Shown here one piece after another: positions 27,852-38,879 of a stretch of DNA of 64,000 bases. The position numbers and the translations under genes are program-made. Location: contig JBCDCY010000014.1 in NCBI GenBank assembly GCA_039180875.1, forward strand, positions 1 through 64,000. The letters run 5' to 3'. The notes beneath the pieces were generated by a model. That model was not told the DNA's origin. It saw nothing but the letters and a program-made list of their open reading frames with translations, and searched no databases. How positions within the stretch are numbered: position 1 is the first letter of the stretch; each line of letters begins with the position of its first letter. The stretch comes from JBCDCY01 sp039180875 (GTDB lineage Bacteria; Pseudomonadota; Alphaproteobacteria; Rhodobacterales; Rhodobacteraceae).

Positions 27852-28799
27852 ATGACCGACACCCCGCTCGACCGGGCCGCCCGTGCGACGCCGGAGCCGC
27901 TGGCTCGGCGGATCCGCGGCTTGTCGGACCGGGCGATCGCCTGGCTCTTCATCACGCCGACCATCGTCCTCTTGCTCGCCATCAACATCTTCCCGCTGAT
28001 CTGGACGATCAATCTCAGCTTCACCAACTACCGCGCCAACCGCACGGCCCGGGGCTGGGAGTACATCGGCACCCGCAATTACGAGCGCATCCTGACCGAC
28101 AGCGACATCTGGCTGAACATGCAGGTGACGGCGCATTTCCTGTTCTGGACGCTGTTCTTCCAGGTGCTGATCGGCTTCACCCTCGCCTGGCTGATCAACC
28201 GCAACTTCCGCGGCAACGACCTGTGGACCACCATCATCGTCCTGCCGATGATGCTGTCCCCGGCGGTCGTGGGGAACTTCTGGACCTTCCTCTACCAGCC
28301 CCAGATCGGCCTCTTTAACTACATCGTCACGTTCTTCACCGGCGCCGATCCCTCGTCCTTCGACATGCTGGGCTCAGTCTCCCTCGCGCCCTGGTCCATC
28401 GTCATCGTCGACACCTGGATGTGGACGCCGTTCGTGATGCTGATCTGCCTGGCGGGGCTCAGGTCCATCCCCCAGTCGATCTATGAGGCGGCAGAGATCG
28501 ATCGCGCGTCGAAATGGCGCCAGTTCTGGACGATCACGGTGCCCATGGTGCTGCCGTTCCTGATGCTGGCGGTGCTCTTCCGCGGCATCGAGAACTTCAA
28601 GATGTTCGATCTGGTGGTCGAGCTCACCTCCGGCGGGCCGGGATCGGTGACGGAGCTCGCCTCGATCAACCTCAAGCGCGAGGCGTTCGAGAAATGGCGG
28701 ACGGGCTACTCGTCGGCCTTCGCCATCATCCTCTTCGTCACCGTCTTCGGCCTCGCCAACATCTATGTGAAGGCGCTCAATCGGGTGAAGGCGCGATGA
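27852..28799 (+). CDS. ABC transporter permease 1 (MalF/UgpA-like)
   Basis: Inner-membrane channel subunit of 315 residues with six predicted membrane segments, the first at about 33-55 (AWLFITPTIVLLLAINIFPL). The coupling-loop EAA motif is SIYEAAEIDRASKWRQFWTITVPMV. It overlaps the second permease by four bases (ATGA). It pairs with that permease to form the carbohydrate-type (CUT1) translocation pore fed by the upstream binding protein. Confidence 0.93.
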   Translation: MTDTPLDRAARATPEPLARRIRGLSDRAIAWLFITPTIVLLLAINIFPLIWTINLSFTNYRANRTARGWEYIGTRNYERILTDSDIWLNMQVTAHFLFWTLFFQVLIGFTLAWLINRNFRGNDLWTTIIVLPMMLSPAVVGNFWTFLYQPQIGLFNYIVTFFTGADPSSFDMLGSVSLAPWSIVIVDTWMWTPFVMLICLAGLRSIPQSIYEAAEIDRASKWRQFWTITVPMVLPFLMLAVLFRGIENFKMFDLVVELTSGGPGSVTELASINLKREAFEKWRTGYSSAFAIILFVTVFGLANIYVKALNRVKAR

Positions 28800-29737
28800 C
28801 GGCCTATTCGATCACCGAGCCCTCGCCCCGAGCCAAGGCCGTCGCCGGCGGATTGGTGATGCTCTACGCCCTCATCACCATGGTGCCGCTTGCCTGGATC
28901 TTCATCACCGGGTTCAAGTCACCGCCCGACTCGATCTCCTACCCGCCCAAGGTGGTCTTCGAGCCGACGCTCGAGGGCTATGTGAACCTCTTCACCACCC
29001 GCACCCGTCAAACGCCGGAGTACATGGAGAGCCTCGGCCCGCCCGAGACCTGGTGGGAGGAGATCGTGCGGGAGCGCAACATGGTGATCGCCGGCCCGTC
29101 GAAGTTCGGCGAACGCTTCACCAACTCGATCATCATCGGCTTCGGTTCGACCTTTCTCTCGGTCTTCCTCGGAACGTTGGCCGCCTATGCCTTCAGCCGC
29201 TTCAAGGTGCCGCTGAAGGACGATCTGCTGTTCTTCATCCTGTCCACCCGGATGATGCCGCCCATCGCCGTCGCGATCCCGATTTTCCTGATGTATCGGA
29301 CACTTGGGCTGTCGGACACCCATCTCGGCATGATCCTGCTCTACACCGCGGTGAACATCAGCCTCGCCGTCTGGCTGCTCAAAGGCTTCATAGACGAGAT
29401 CCCGCTTGAGTATGAGGAGGCCGCGCTGATCGACGGTTACACCCGCTTTCAGGCCTTCCGGAAGGTCGTGCTGCCCCAGGCCGCCACGGGCATCGCGTCG
29501 ACCGCGATCTTCTGCCTGATCTTTGCCTGGAACGAATATGCCTTCGCGCTCTTGCTCACCTCCGGCACGGCGCAGACGGCCCCGCCCTTCATCCCGACGA
29601 TCATCGGCGAGGGCGGGCTTGACTGGCCGGCGGTGGCGGCCGGCGCGACGCTCTTCCTGCTGCCGGTGCTGATCTTCACCATCTTCCTCCGCCGGCATCT
29701 GCTGCGCGGCATCACCTTCGGCGCGGTGCGGAAATGA
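28796..29737 (+). CDS. ABC transporter permease 2 (MalG/UgpE-like)
   Basis: Second channel subunit, 313 residues, six membrane segments. It has an unusually long periplasmic loop (about 45-100, with PPETWWEEIVRERNMV) before the transport domain. The EAA motif is EYEEAALIDGYTRFQAFRKV. Its start overlaps permease 1 and its stop overlaps the methyltransferase start, both by ATGA, so translation of the operon is tightly coupled. Confidence 0.93.
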   Translation: MTAYSITEPSPRAKAVAGGLVMLYALITMVPLAWIFITGFKSPPDSISYPPKVVFEPTLEGYVNLFTTRTRQTPEYMESLGPPETWWEEIVRERNMVIAGPSKFGERFTNSIIIGFGSTFLSVFLGTLAAYAFSRFKVPLKDDLLFFILSTRMMPPIAVAIPIFLMYRTLGLSDTHLGMILLYTAVNISLAVWLLKGFIDEIPLEYEEAALIDGYTRFQAFRKVVLPQAATGIASTAIFCLIFAWNEYAFALLLTSGTAQTAPPFIPTIIGEGGLDWPAVAAGATLFLLPVLIFTIFLRRHLLRGITFGAVRK

Positions 29738-30549
29738 GCCACGACCCCTATGCCGATCTCGGCCAGGCCAGCCACGAACTGCAGAGCCGCGTCGCCGATG
29801 CGATGATTGCCCGGGCAGAGGACCCGGCCCAGATCCGCATGCGCCGCGACTATCTCCGCAAGCTCGATCTGCCCGAGGGCGCGGCCGCCGTCGAACCAGG
29901 CAGCGGCACGGGCGACGTGACCCGGGATTTGATCGAGGTTGCCGGGGCGGCGACAGCGTTGGGGATCGAACCCTCGCCGGTGATGGTCGCCCGCGCCGCC
30001 GCGCGCCATGCCAACGTCTCGGGCCTGTCGTTCCAGATCGGCGACGCCAAGGCGACAGGCCTCGCCGATGCCTCGATGGATCTGGTGGCGCTGCACACGC
30101 TCCTGATCCACTGCCCGGGTCCGGAAGAGGCGTTGGCCGAGGCGCACCGCATCCTAAAGCCGGGCGGGATCCTGACCGTCTTCGACGAAGACCCGCCGTC
30201 CGTGACCGCTTCCATCGCCGAGAAGGACCCAGTCGGCCCGGTCATCGAGCGGTTGATCGAGGCCTATGTCCACGACCGCTGGCTGATCCGCCGCGTCGTG
30301 CCGCTGATCGCCGAGGCGGGCTTCGACGTCGTCTCGCGCGACGGCTATCTTTATCTGGCGGAGGGCGAGGCGGCCTACTTCTGCACGATCGTCGACCGCG
30401 GCGCCGACACCTTGGTGGAGGACGGCACCATCGGCCCGGACTTGGCCCAGGGCCTGAAGGCCGAGGCGCGGCGGCGCGCGCAGACGGATGCCTTCTTCGG
30501 CTCGATCGCCTTCATCGGCGTCATCGCTCGCAAATCGGGGGCGGCATGA
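29734..30549 (+). CDS. Class I SAM-dependent methyltransferase
   Basis: Protein of 271 residues with a Rossmann methyltransferase fold: motif I VEPGSGTGDVTRDL, then a post-I acidic region, and LKPGGILTVFDED as motif VI-like. The target is unknown. It sits inside the transport operon, translationally coupled to both neighbours, which is unusual for a sugar uptake operon. That suggests the imported compound, or a derivative, is methylated, or that the enzyme detoxifies a by-product. The sequence does not distinguish these. Confidence 0.85.
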   Translation: MSHDPYADLGQASHELQSRVADAMIARAEDPAQIRMRRDYLRKLDLPEGAAAVEPGSGTGDVTRDLIEVAGAATALGIEPSPVMVARAAARHANVSGLSFQIGDAKATGLADASMDLVALHTLLIHCPGPEEALAEAHRILKPGGILTVFDEDPPSVTASIAEKDPVGPVIERLIEAYVHDRWLIRRVVPLIAEAGFDVVSRDGYLYLAEGEAAYFCTIVDRGADTLVEDGTIGPDLAQGLKAEARRRAQTDAFFGSIAFIGVIARKSGAA

Positions 30550-30737
30550 GCTTTCTGCGCGGTCTTGCCCGCCTCCGCCGCGGCCCGTGGGAGATGGTGG
30601 CGACCGTGCTGATCGGCGTCGGCGTGCTGATGCTGATGCAGCCGTTCATCCTCGCCCTCTACACCTATTCCTTCGTCACGATCCTGGTGGGCACCGTGAT
30701 GTTCCTCGTCGTCAGCCATTTTCCGGAGAACGACTGA
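30546..30737 (+). CDS. Small two-TM membrane protein
   Basis: A 63-residue protein with two hydrophobic segments (about 17-36 and 39-57) and a basic N-terminus (FLRGLARLRRGPWEM), so the N-terminus probably faces the cytoplasm. It overlaps the methyltransferase by ATGA and the VOC gene by one base (TGATG), which makes it a true operon member. It could be an accessory subunit of the transporter; no family recognised. Confidence 0.8.
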   Translation: MSFLRGLARLRRGPWEMVATVLIGVGVLMLMQPFILALYTYSFVTILVGTVMFLVVSHFPEND

Positions 30738-31108
30738 TGCTGGAGCAGATCTGCCCAATCCTGCCCTCGAGCGACTTCGACGTGACCGAGGCGTTCTACG
30801 CACGGCTCGGCTTTCAAACCTGGTACAAAGAGACCGGCCAATATCTTCTGATGAACCGTGACCGGGTCGAGGTGCATTTCTTCCACCATCCGACCCACGT
30901 TCCGTCGGAGAGCGATCACGGTGCCTACCTCCGGCCCGCCGACATCGACGCGTTTTCGGCCGAGGTCGCGGCGCTGGGTCTACCGAGCGCCGATGCCTTC
31001 CCGAGGTTCTGGCCGGCCGAGGACAAGCCCTGGGGCATGCGGGAGGCCGCGATCTGGGATCCCGACGGCAACCTGATCCGCGCCGGGCAGGAACTGCCCC
31101 GTGGCTGA
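30737..31108 (+). CDS. VOC family protein, bleomycin-resistance-like
   Basis: A 123-residue vicinal-oxygen-chelate protein with two beta-alpha-beta-beta-beta modules: ILPSSDFDVTEAFYARLGF begins the first and EAAIWDPDGNLIRAGQ ends the second. HFFHHPTHVPSESDHGAYLR resembles bleomycin-binding proteins, which have no catalytic metal. In this operon it could be a lyase or isomerase for a three- or four-carbon keto compound, or a binding protein. Its 3' end overlaps the ATPase gene by 8 bases. Confidence 0.85.
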   Translation: MLEQICPILPSSDFDVTEAFYARLGFQTWYKETGQYLLMNRDRVEVHFFHHPTHVPSESDHGAYLRPADIDAFSAEVAALGLPSADAFPRFWPAEDKPWGMREAAIWDPDGNLIRAGQELPRG

Positions 31109-32183
31109 GATCGTGGTCCGGAACGTGCGGAAGGAGTTCGGCGACTTCACGGCGGTGGAGGGCTCGACCTTCACCGTGGCCGACGGCGAGTTCTTCATGC
31201 TGCTCGGCCCCTCAGGCTGCGGCAAGACCACGACGCTCAGGATGATCGCGGGGCTGGAACTGCCGACCTCGGGCCAGATCCTGCTGGATGGGGAGGATGT
31301 GGCCCAGGTCCCCGCCCGCGGCCGCGACATCGCCTTCGTCTTCCAGCTGTTCGCGCTCTACCCGCATATGAACGTGCGCCGCAACATCGCCTATCCGCTC
31401 GCGAGCCAGGGCATGGGGCGGGCCGAGATCCGGCAGCGCGTGGCGGCGGTGGCAGAGACGCTCGGCATCACCGGGTTGCTCGAGCGCCCGGTCGGCGGGC
31501 TCTCCGGCGGCGACCGGCAGCGCGTGGCGCTCGCCCGCGCCATCGTGCGGGAGCCAAAAGCCTTCCTGATGGACGAACCCCTCGGCGCCCTCGACGCCGA
31601 GTTCCGGGAGCGCATGGCGGAGGAGCTCCGCGCGCTGCACGACCGGATGGGCGCGACCACTGTCTACGTCACCCACGATCAGCTCGAGGCGATGCAGATG
31701 GGCGACAAGATCGTGGTGATGAACCAGGGCCGGATCGAGCAGTTCGGCACCCCGCAGGAGATCTACGACCGCCCCGCCACGCTGTTCGTCGCCGACTTCA
31801 TCGGCTCGCCCGCGATGAACTTTCTCACTGTCGATGGACCGGTGGCGGCCGGTGCTGCGACCGCGCCGCTCGCCGGCACCGAGATCGCGATCCCCGTACC
31901 CGACCAGGGGGCAGAGCGTGCCATCCTCGGCGTCCGGCCGGAGCATGTTCGCCTGGCCGACGGCCCCTCCTATCGCGGGCGGATCGAGGCCGTGGAATAT
32001 CTCGGCACCACCCAGATCGTGACGCTGGAGACGCCGGCGGGTCTGCTCAAGGCCCGGATCCCCGCCGCCGACACCGCCCGGCCGGGGGAGACGGTGGGCC
32101 TGTCGTTCACCACCGCCACGCTCTCCTGCTTCGACGCGGCGACCGGTGCGGCGCTGCCGCTGCGGGAGGCGTCCCATGGCTGA
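31101..32183 (+). CDS. ABC transporter ATPase 1 (MalK/UgpC-like)
   Basis: Nucleotide-binding subunit, 360 residues, starting with GTG. Walker A GPSGCGKTT, signature LSGGDRQRVALARA, Walker B AFLMDEPLGALD, and the switch His in VTHDQLEAM are all present. A TOBE regulatory domain follows (about 240-355). The Q-loop reads FVFQLFALYPHM. It overlaps the VOC gene before and ATPase 2 after by 8 bases each. Having two different ATPases suggests a heterodimeric motor, as in the GlpS/GlpT glycerol transporter of rhizobia. Confidence 0.94.
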   Translation: MAEIVVRNVRKEFGDFTAVEGSTFTVADGEFFMLLGPSGCGKTTTLRMIAGLELPTSGQILLDGEDVAQVPARGRDIAFVFQLFALYPHMNVRRNIAYPLASQGMGRAEIRQRVAAVAETLGITGLLERPVGGLSGGDRQRVALARAIVREPKAFLMDEPLGALDAEFRERMAEELRALHDRMGATTVYVTHDQLEAMQMGDKIVVMNQGRIEQFGTPQEIYDRPATLFVADFIGSPAMNFLTVDGPVAAGAATAPLAGTEIAIPVPDQGAERAILGVRPEHVRLADGPSYRGRIEAVEYLGTTQIVTLETPAGLLKARIPAADTARPGETVGLSFTTATLSCFDAATGAALPLREASHG

Positions 32184-33192
32184 GGTCCGGCTCGACGACG
32201 TGACCAAGCGCTTCGGCGACGTCACTGCCGTGGCCGACCTGACGCTGGCGATCCCCGACGGGGCCTTCGTCGTCCTCCTCGGACCCACGGGCGCGGGCAA
32301 GACCACCACGCTTCGCCTGATCGCCGGGCTTGAACGGCCCGACCAGGGCCGCGTCACCATCGCCGGCCACGACGTCACCGCCGCCCAGCCGGCGGAGCGG
32401 GACGTCGCCATGGTCTTCCAGCAATACTCGCTCTACCCCCACCTCACGGTGCGGGAGAACCTGGCCTTCCCCCTCCGCGCGCCCGTGCGGCCGATGGCGG
32501 AGGAGGCGATCGCCCGGAAGGTCCGGGAGACGGCCGAGATGCTGCGCATCGGCGCCAAGCTCGACAACCGCGCGACCGCGCTCTCAGGCGGCGAGATGCA
32601 GCGCGTCTCCATCGGCCGGGCGCTGGTGCGGGATCCGGCGATTTATCTGATGGACGAGCCGCTCTCGTCGCTCGATGCCAAGCTGCGCGCCGATCTCCGG
32701 GTCGAGCTGAAACGCATCCAGGCAGAGCTCGGCGCCACCATGCTCTACGTCACCCACGACCAGATCGAGGCGATGACCATGGCCACCCATGTGGGCGTGT
32801 TGGAGGAGGGCCGCCTCGTGCAGTTCGGCAGCCCGCGGGAAGTCTACGAGGACCCCGACAGCGTCTATGTCGCCACCCGCCTCGGCCAGCCGCGGATCAA
32901 CATCGCGCCCGCCACGCTCTTCCCCGATCTCGCCGCGCCGCCGGGCTGCGCGAGCCTCGGCCTGCGGCCCGAGCACATAGCCGTCGGCGGCGACGCGCCC
33001 CATGCCCGCACCGCCCATGTCGGCCGGATCGAGCATCTGGGGGACCAGACCCGCATGCATCTGCGCCTGGGCGATACCGAGCTCGTCACCCTCACCGACC
33101 CCCACACCACCATCGCCCAGGGGAGCGACGTGCCCGTCGGGCCCCGGGCGCCCCTGTTCTTCGACGCCGAGGGCCGGCGCCTCCGCCCCTGA
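32176..33192 (+). CDS. ABC transporter ATPase 2 (MalK/UgpC-like)
   Basis: Second nucleotide-binding subunit, 338 residues. Walker A GPTGAGKTT, Q-loop MVFQQYSLYPHL, signature LSGGEMQRVSIGRAL, Walker B IYLMDEPLSSLDA, and VTHDQIEAM are all intact, with a C-terminal TOBE domain. The ATG at 32176 is chosen because the conserved MAEVRLDDVTKRFGDV begins there; it overlaps ATPase 1 by 8 bases. Both ATPases look catalytically competent. Confidence 0.94.
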   Translation: MAEVRLDDVTKRFGDVTAVADLTLAIPDGAFVVLLGPTGAGKTTTLRLIAGLERPDQGRVTIAGHDVTAAQPAERDVAMVFQQYSLYPHLTVRENLAFPLRAPVRPMAEEAIARKVRETAEMLRIGAKLDNRATALSGGEMQRVSIGRALVRDPAIYLMDEPLSSLDAKLRADLRVELKRIQAELGATMLYVTHDQIEAMTMATHVGVLEEGRLVQFGSPREVYEDPDSVYVATRLGQPRINIAPATLFPDLAAPPGCASLGLRPEHIAVGGDAPHARTAHVGRIEHLGDQTRMHLRLGDTELVTLTDPHTTIAQGSDVPVGPRAPLFFDAEGRRLRP

Positions 33193-33222
33193 TACGAGCG
33201 CCCTGATTTGGGAGAGACCGCG

Positions 33223-33867
33223 ATGTCCATGGACCTCCTCCGCCGCGCTGCCCATGCCGCCCACGACGCGATCCGCGCCAACGAGGATCGGATCGAGGGG
33301 CTCGACCGCGCCATCGGCGACGGCGATCACTACCACAACGTGATCCGGGGGGCGGAGGTCGCGGCGAAGCTGGCTGACGAGCTTGGCGATGCAGCTCCCG
33401 ATCAGGCCCCCGACCAAGCCTTGAAGCAGATCGGCATGAAGCTGCTCTCCACCATCGGCGGCGCCTCGGGCCCGTTGATGTCGAGCTTCTTCCTGGCCGC
33501 CGCCAAGACCCCGGGCGCGGGTGCGGTCTGGGATCGCGCCACGGTCACCGCCATGGTCCGCGATGGCGTCGCCGCGATCCAGGCCCGCGGCAAGGCGAAG
33601 CAGGGGGACAAGACGATGCTCGACACCCTGATCCCCGTGGCCGAGGCGCTGGAGGCCGGCGCCGGCGACGACCCCGCAGCCCTCGCCGCCAAGGTGCAGG
33701 CGGCGGCGGAGGCCGGCATGCAATCCACCAAGGACATCCTCGCCACCAAGGGCCGGGCCGCGTTCCTCGGCGAGCGGGCGATCGGCCATATCGACCCCGG
33801 CGCGATGTCGTGCTGCGTCATCGTCACTGCCATCTGCCAGACCGTTGCGAGCGGAGAGACCCTATGA
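33223..33867 (+). CDS. dhaL: DhaL-type dihydroxyacetone kinase nucleotide-binding subunit
   Basis: A 214-residue all-helical protein that binds ADP/ATP and magnesium. Mg ligands are in the Asp-rich DRAIGDGDHYHN, with GGASGPLMSSFF, QGDKTMLDTL and GRAAFLGERAIGHIDPGA as family blocks. In PTS-linked enzymes DhaL-ADP is rephosphorylated by DhaM, but none is present here, so direct use of ATP is likely. That arrangement occurs in erythrulose- and tetrulose-kinase variants. The ATG at 33223 has GGGAGAG upstream. It overlaps dhaK by ATGA. Confidence 0.9.
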   Translation: MSMDLLRRAAHAAHDAIRANEDRIEGLDRAIGDGDHYHNVIRGAEVAAKLADELGDAAPDQAPDQALKQIGMKLLSTIGGASGPLMSSFFLAAAKTPGAGAVWDRATVTAMVRDGVAAIQARGKAKQGDKTMLDTLIPVAEALEAGAGDDPAALAAKVQAAAEAGMQSTKDILATKGRAAFLGERAIGHIDPGAMSCCVIVTAICQTVASGETL

Positions 33868-34856
33868 AGAAGCTGATCAATGCCGTAGGCGATGTGTTGA
33901 CGGAGAGCCTGCGCGGCTTCGGCACGGCCCATGCCGATCTGGTCGAGGTCTCGCTCGATCCCAAGATCGTCTGGCGCCGGGCGGCACCCACCCGGGACAA
34001 GGTGGCGCTGATCTCCGGCGGCGGTTCAGGGCACGAGCCGCTGCATGCGGGCTTCGTCGGCCACGGGATGCTCGATGCCGCCTGCCCCGGCGAGGTCTTC
34101 ACCTCGCCCACGCCGGACCAGATGCTCGCCGCCGCGGAAAAGGTCGACGGCGGCGCCGGCGTGCTCTGGATCGTCAAGAACTACGCCGGCGACGTGATGA
34201 ACTTCGAGATGGCGGCGGAGATGTACGAGGGTCAGTCGGCGAGCGTGCTGACCAACGACGACGTGGCGGTGGAGACCTCCACCCATTCCCAGGGCCGCCG
34301 GGGGGTCGCCGCCACGGTGATCTTGGAGAAGATCGTCGGCGCGGCGGCGGAGCGGGGCGACGATCTGGCGAGCCTCCAGGCACTTGGGGAGCGGGTGAAC
34401 GACGCCTCCGGCAGCATGGGCGTGGCGCTCACCTCCTGCACCGTGCCGGCGGCCGGCAAACCGACCTTCGATGTCGGCGCCGATGAGATGGAGATGGGCG
34501 TCGGCATCCATGGCGAGCCCGGCCGCCGCCGGGTGCCGCTTGCCTCGGCCGACGCCATCGCCGAGGAGATCGTGGGCGCGATCCTCGAGGATCTGAAGCC
34601 CGAGGCCGGCGCGCCGCTCCTGATGCTGGTGAACGGCATGGGCGGCACGCCGCTGATGGAGCTCTACCTGCTCTTCGACGCTGCCGGCCGGGCGCTGGCC
34701 AAGCACGACCTGGCGCCGAGCCGCATCCTGGTCGGCAACCATTGTACGTCGCTGGAGATGGCGGGCGCCTCCCTCACCCTCTGCAAGCTCGACGAGGAGA
34801 TGACGGCGCTTTGGGACGCGCCGGTGCACACCGCCGCGCTGCGCTGGGGGCTGTAG
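33864..34856 (+). CDS. dhaK: DhaK-type dihydroxyacetone kinase substrate-binding subunit
   Basis: A 330-residue subunit that holds the ketose covalently as a hemiaminal through a His: His216 in MGVGIHGEPG. GGGSGHEPLH near the N-terminus and the central NYAGDVMNFEMA are also conserved. Paired with DhaL it phosphorylates dihydroxyacetone or a related short ketose such as erythrulose. As the last gene of the operon it presumably traps the imported sugar. The usual order dhaK-dhaL is reversed here. Confidence 0.92.
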   Translation: MKKLINAVGDVLTESLRGFGTAHADLVEVSLDPKIVWRRAAPTRDKVALISGGGSGHEPLHAGFVGHGMLDAACPGEVFTSPTPDQMLAAAEKVDGGAGVLWIVKNYAGDVMNFEMAAEMYEGQSASVLTNDDVAVETSTHSQGRRGVAATVILEKIVGAAAERGDDLASLQALGERVNDASGSMGVALTSCTVPAAGKPTFDVGADEMEMGVGIHGEPGRRRVPLASADAIAEEIVGAILEDLKPEAGAPLLMLVNGMGGTPLMELYLLFDAAGRALAKHDLAPSRILVGNHCTSLEMAGASLTLCKLDEEMTALWDAPVHTAALRWGL

Positions 34857-34870
34857 CGCCGCCGCGGCGC
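34856..34870. terminator. GC-rich hairpin between dhaK and convergent patatin gene
   Basis: GCGCCG (34856-34861) pairs with CGGCGC (34865-34870) around a 3-base loop directly after the dhaK stop. There is no T run. It could end transcription from both sides of this short 36-base convergent gap. Confidence 0.35.
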
Positions 34871-34892
34871 GATAGCTGCCGGCCCTGCCAAC

Positions 34893-35852
34893 CTAGATCT
34901 GGCAGACCCGCTCGATCGCCTCGCGCTGGCGCTGAACCATCTCCCAACCCTCGTCGACCGCCTCGCGGCCTCGGTGGAAGTCGAGCACCGACATCCTTGT
35001 GAGGTGGGCGTTCAGCAGCACGTGCGGCGGCTCTCCGGCCAGGCGGGTGCGGCGGATCTGCTCCGTCATCATGTCGATGGAGGTGGAGATCACGTCAAGA
35101 TATTGCGGCCGCTTGGTGGCGTTCTGCGGCTCCTCCTCATCCTCCGGCACCTCGCCCTTTTCGCTTCGCAGCAGCCCGCCGAGCATCGCCCCGATCGGCA
35201 GCAGCCGCCGGGCCAGGAGATCGCGGGAGAGGATGAAGCGCACCAGCCGCCCGGCCTGCTGATCCGTCGCCCCCTGTTCCGGCCGCCAGAAGGCGCCGTC
35301 GAGCCGGGCGTTGGGGTTGACGGCGATCACCACGTCCGCGCCGCAGGCCCGGGCGGCCGAGATCGGCACCGGGTTGATCACCCCGCCGTCGACCAGCCAG
35401 CGCCCGCCGACGTTCCAGGGGCTGACCACCCCCGGCAAAGCCATGGAGGCGCGAAGGGCCGGCAGCAGCTCCCCCTCCCGCAACCAGATCTCGCGCCCGT
35501 TCTGCAGATCCGCAGCCACCGCGGCGAAGGGGATCGGCAGATCCTCGATGCGCTCGGGCAGGTCGAAGGCGCGAAAGACCTTCAGGATCTCCCGCCCATC
35601 CAGCAGCCCGCCGGAGGAGAGGCGCACGTCCAAGAGGGAGACCATCTTGCGCCGGGTAAGGCCGCGGGCGAACGCCTCCAACGCGTCAAGACGGCCGCCG
35701 GCGAAGATACCGCCCACCACCGCGCCGACGGAGGTGCCGGCGATCACGTCCGGCTCGATCCCCATCTCCTTGAGTGCGCGCAGAACGCCGATATGGCACC
35801 AGCCCCGCACGCCGCCGGAGCCGAGTGCCAGGCCGATGCGCGGCCGTCCCAC
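34893..35852 (-). CDS. Patatin-like phospholipase, RssA/NTE-like
   Basis: A 319-residue serine acyl hydrolase with a Ser-Asp dyad: GLALGSGGVRGWCHIGVLRA (oxyanion loop), the nucleophile Ser41 in GTSVGA, and Asp155 in VDGGVINP. There is no signal peptide. It probably hydrolyses phospholipid or lysophospholipid at the inner membrane. It begins 6 bases after the uvrA stop, so it is likely co-transcribed with uvrA and possibly damage-induced; whether this is functional or incidental is unclear. Confidence 0.9.
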   Translation of the reverse strand: MGRPRIGLALGSGGVRGWCHIGVLRALKEMGIEPDVIAGTSVGAVVGGIFAGGRLDALEAFARGLTRRKMVSLLDVRLSSGGLLDGREILKVFRAFDLPERIEDLPIPFAAVAADLQNGREIWLREGELLPALRASMALPGVVSPWNVGGRWLVDGGVINPVPISAARACGADVVIAVNPNARLDGAFWRPEQGATDQQAGRLVRFILSRDLLARRLLPIGAMLGGLLRSEKGEVPEDEEEPQNATKRPQYLDVISTSIDMMTEQIRRTRLAGEPPHVLLNAHLTRMSVLDFHRGREAVDEGWEMVQRQREAIERVCQI

Positions 35853-35858
35853 GGCTGC

Positions 35859-38711
<2,853 letters not shown>

Positions 38712-38785
38712 CCCCGCCCCGCATCCGTCTCGTTCGAGGATCGTGATCTAACCCAACGGCCAGAAATTGCGAGTCCGAGAAGAGT

Positions 38786-38800
38786 AAACAAAGCATGAAC
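38786..38800 (-). promoter_or_regulatory. LexA-like box upstream of uvrA
   Basis: On the minus strand GTTC-ATGCTTT-GTTT, seven of eight conserved bases of GTTC-N7-GTTC, 75 bases before uvrA. It falls in the spacer of a plausible promoter (TTGCGA, 17 bases, TACTCT on the minus strand), the position where LexA would block RNA polymerase. Confidence 0.5.
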
Positions 38801-38852
38801 AAATCGCAACCCGCCCAGCCCCGTTGCCATGGCAGGTTTCGAAGAGTGCTGA

Positions 38853-38870
38853 CAGGCTGCAGCCAGCCTG
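38853..38870 (-). terminator. Hairpin after ppk2
   Basis: CAGGCTG (38853-38859) pairs perfectly with CAGCCTG (38864-38870) around a 4-base loop, 10 bases past the ppk2 stop. It separates ppk2 from the uvrA promoter. No T run follows. Confidence 0.4.
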
Positions 38871-38879
38871 CCTGTGCTG

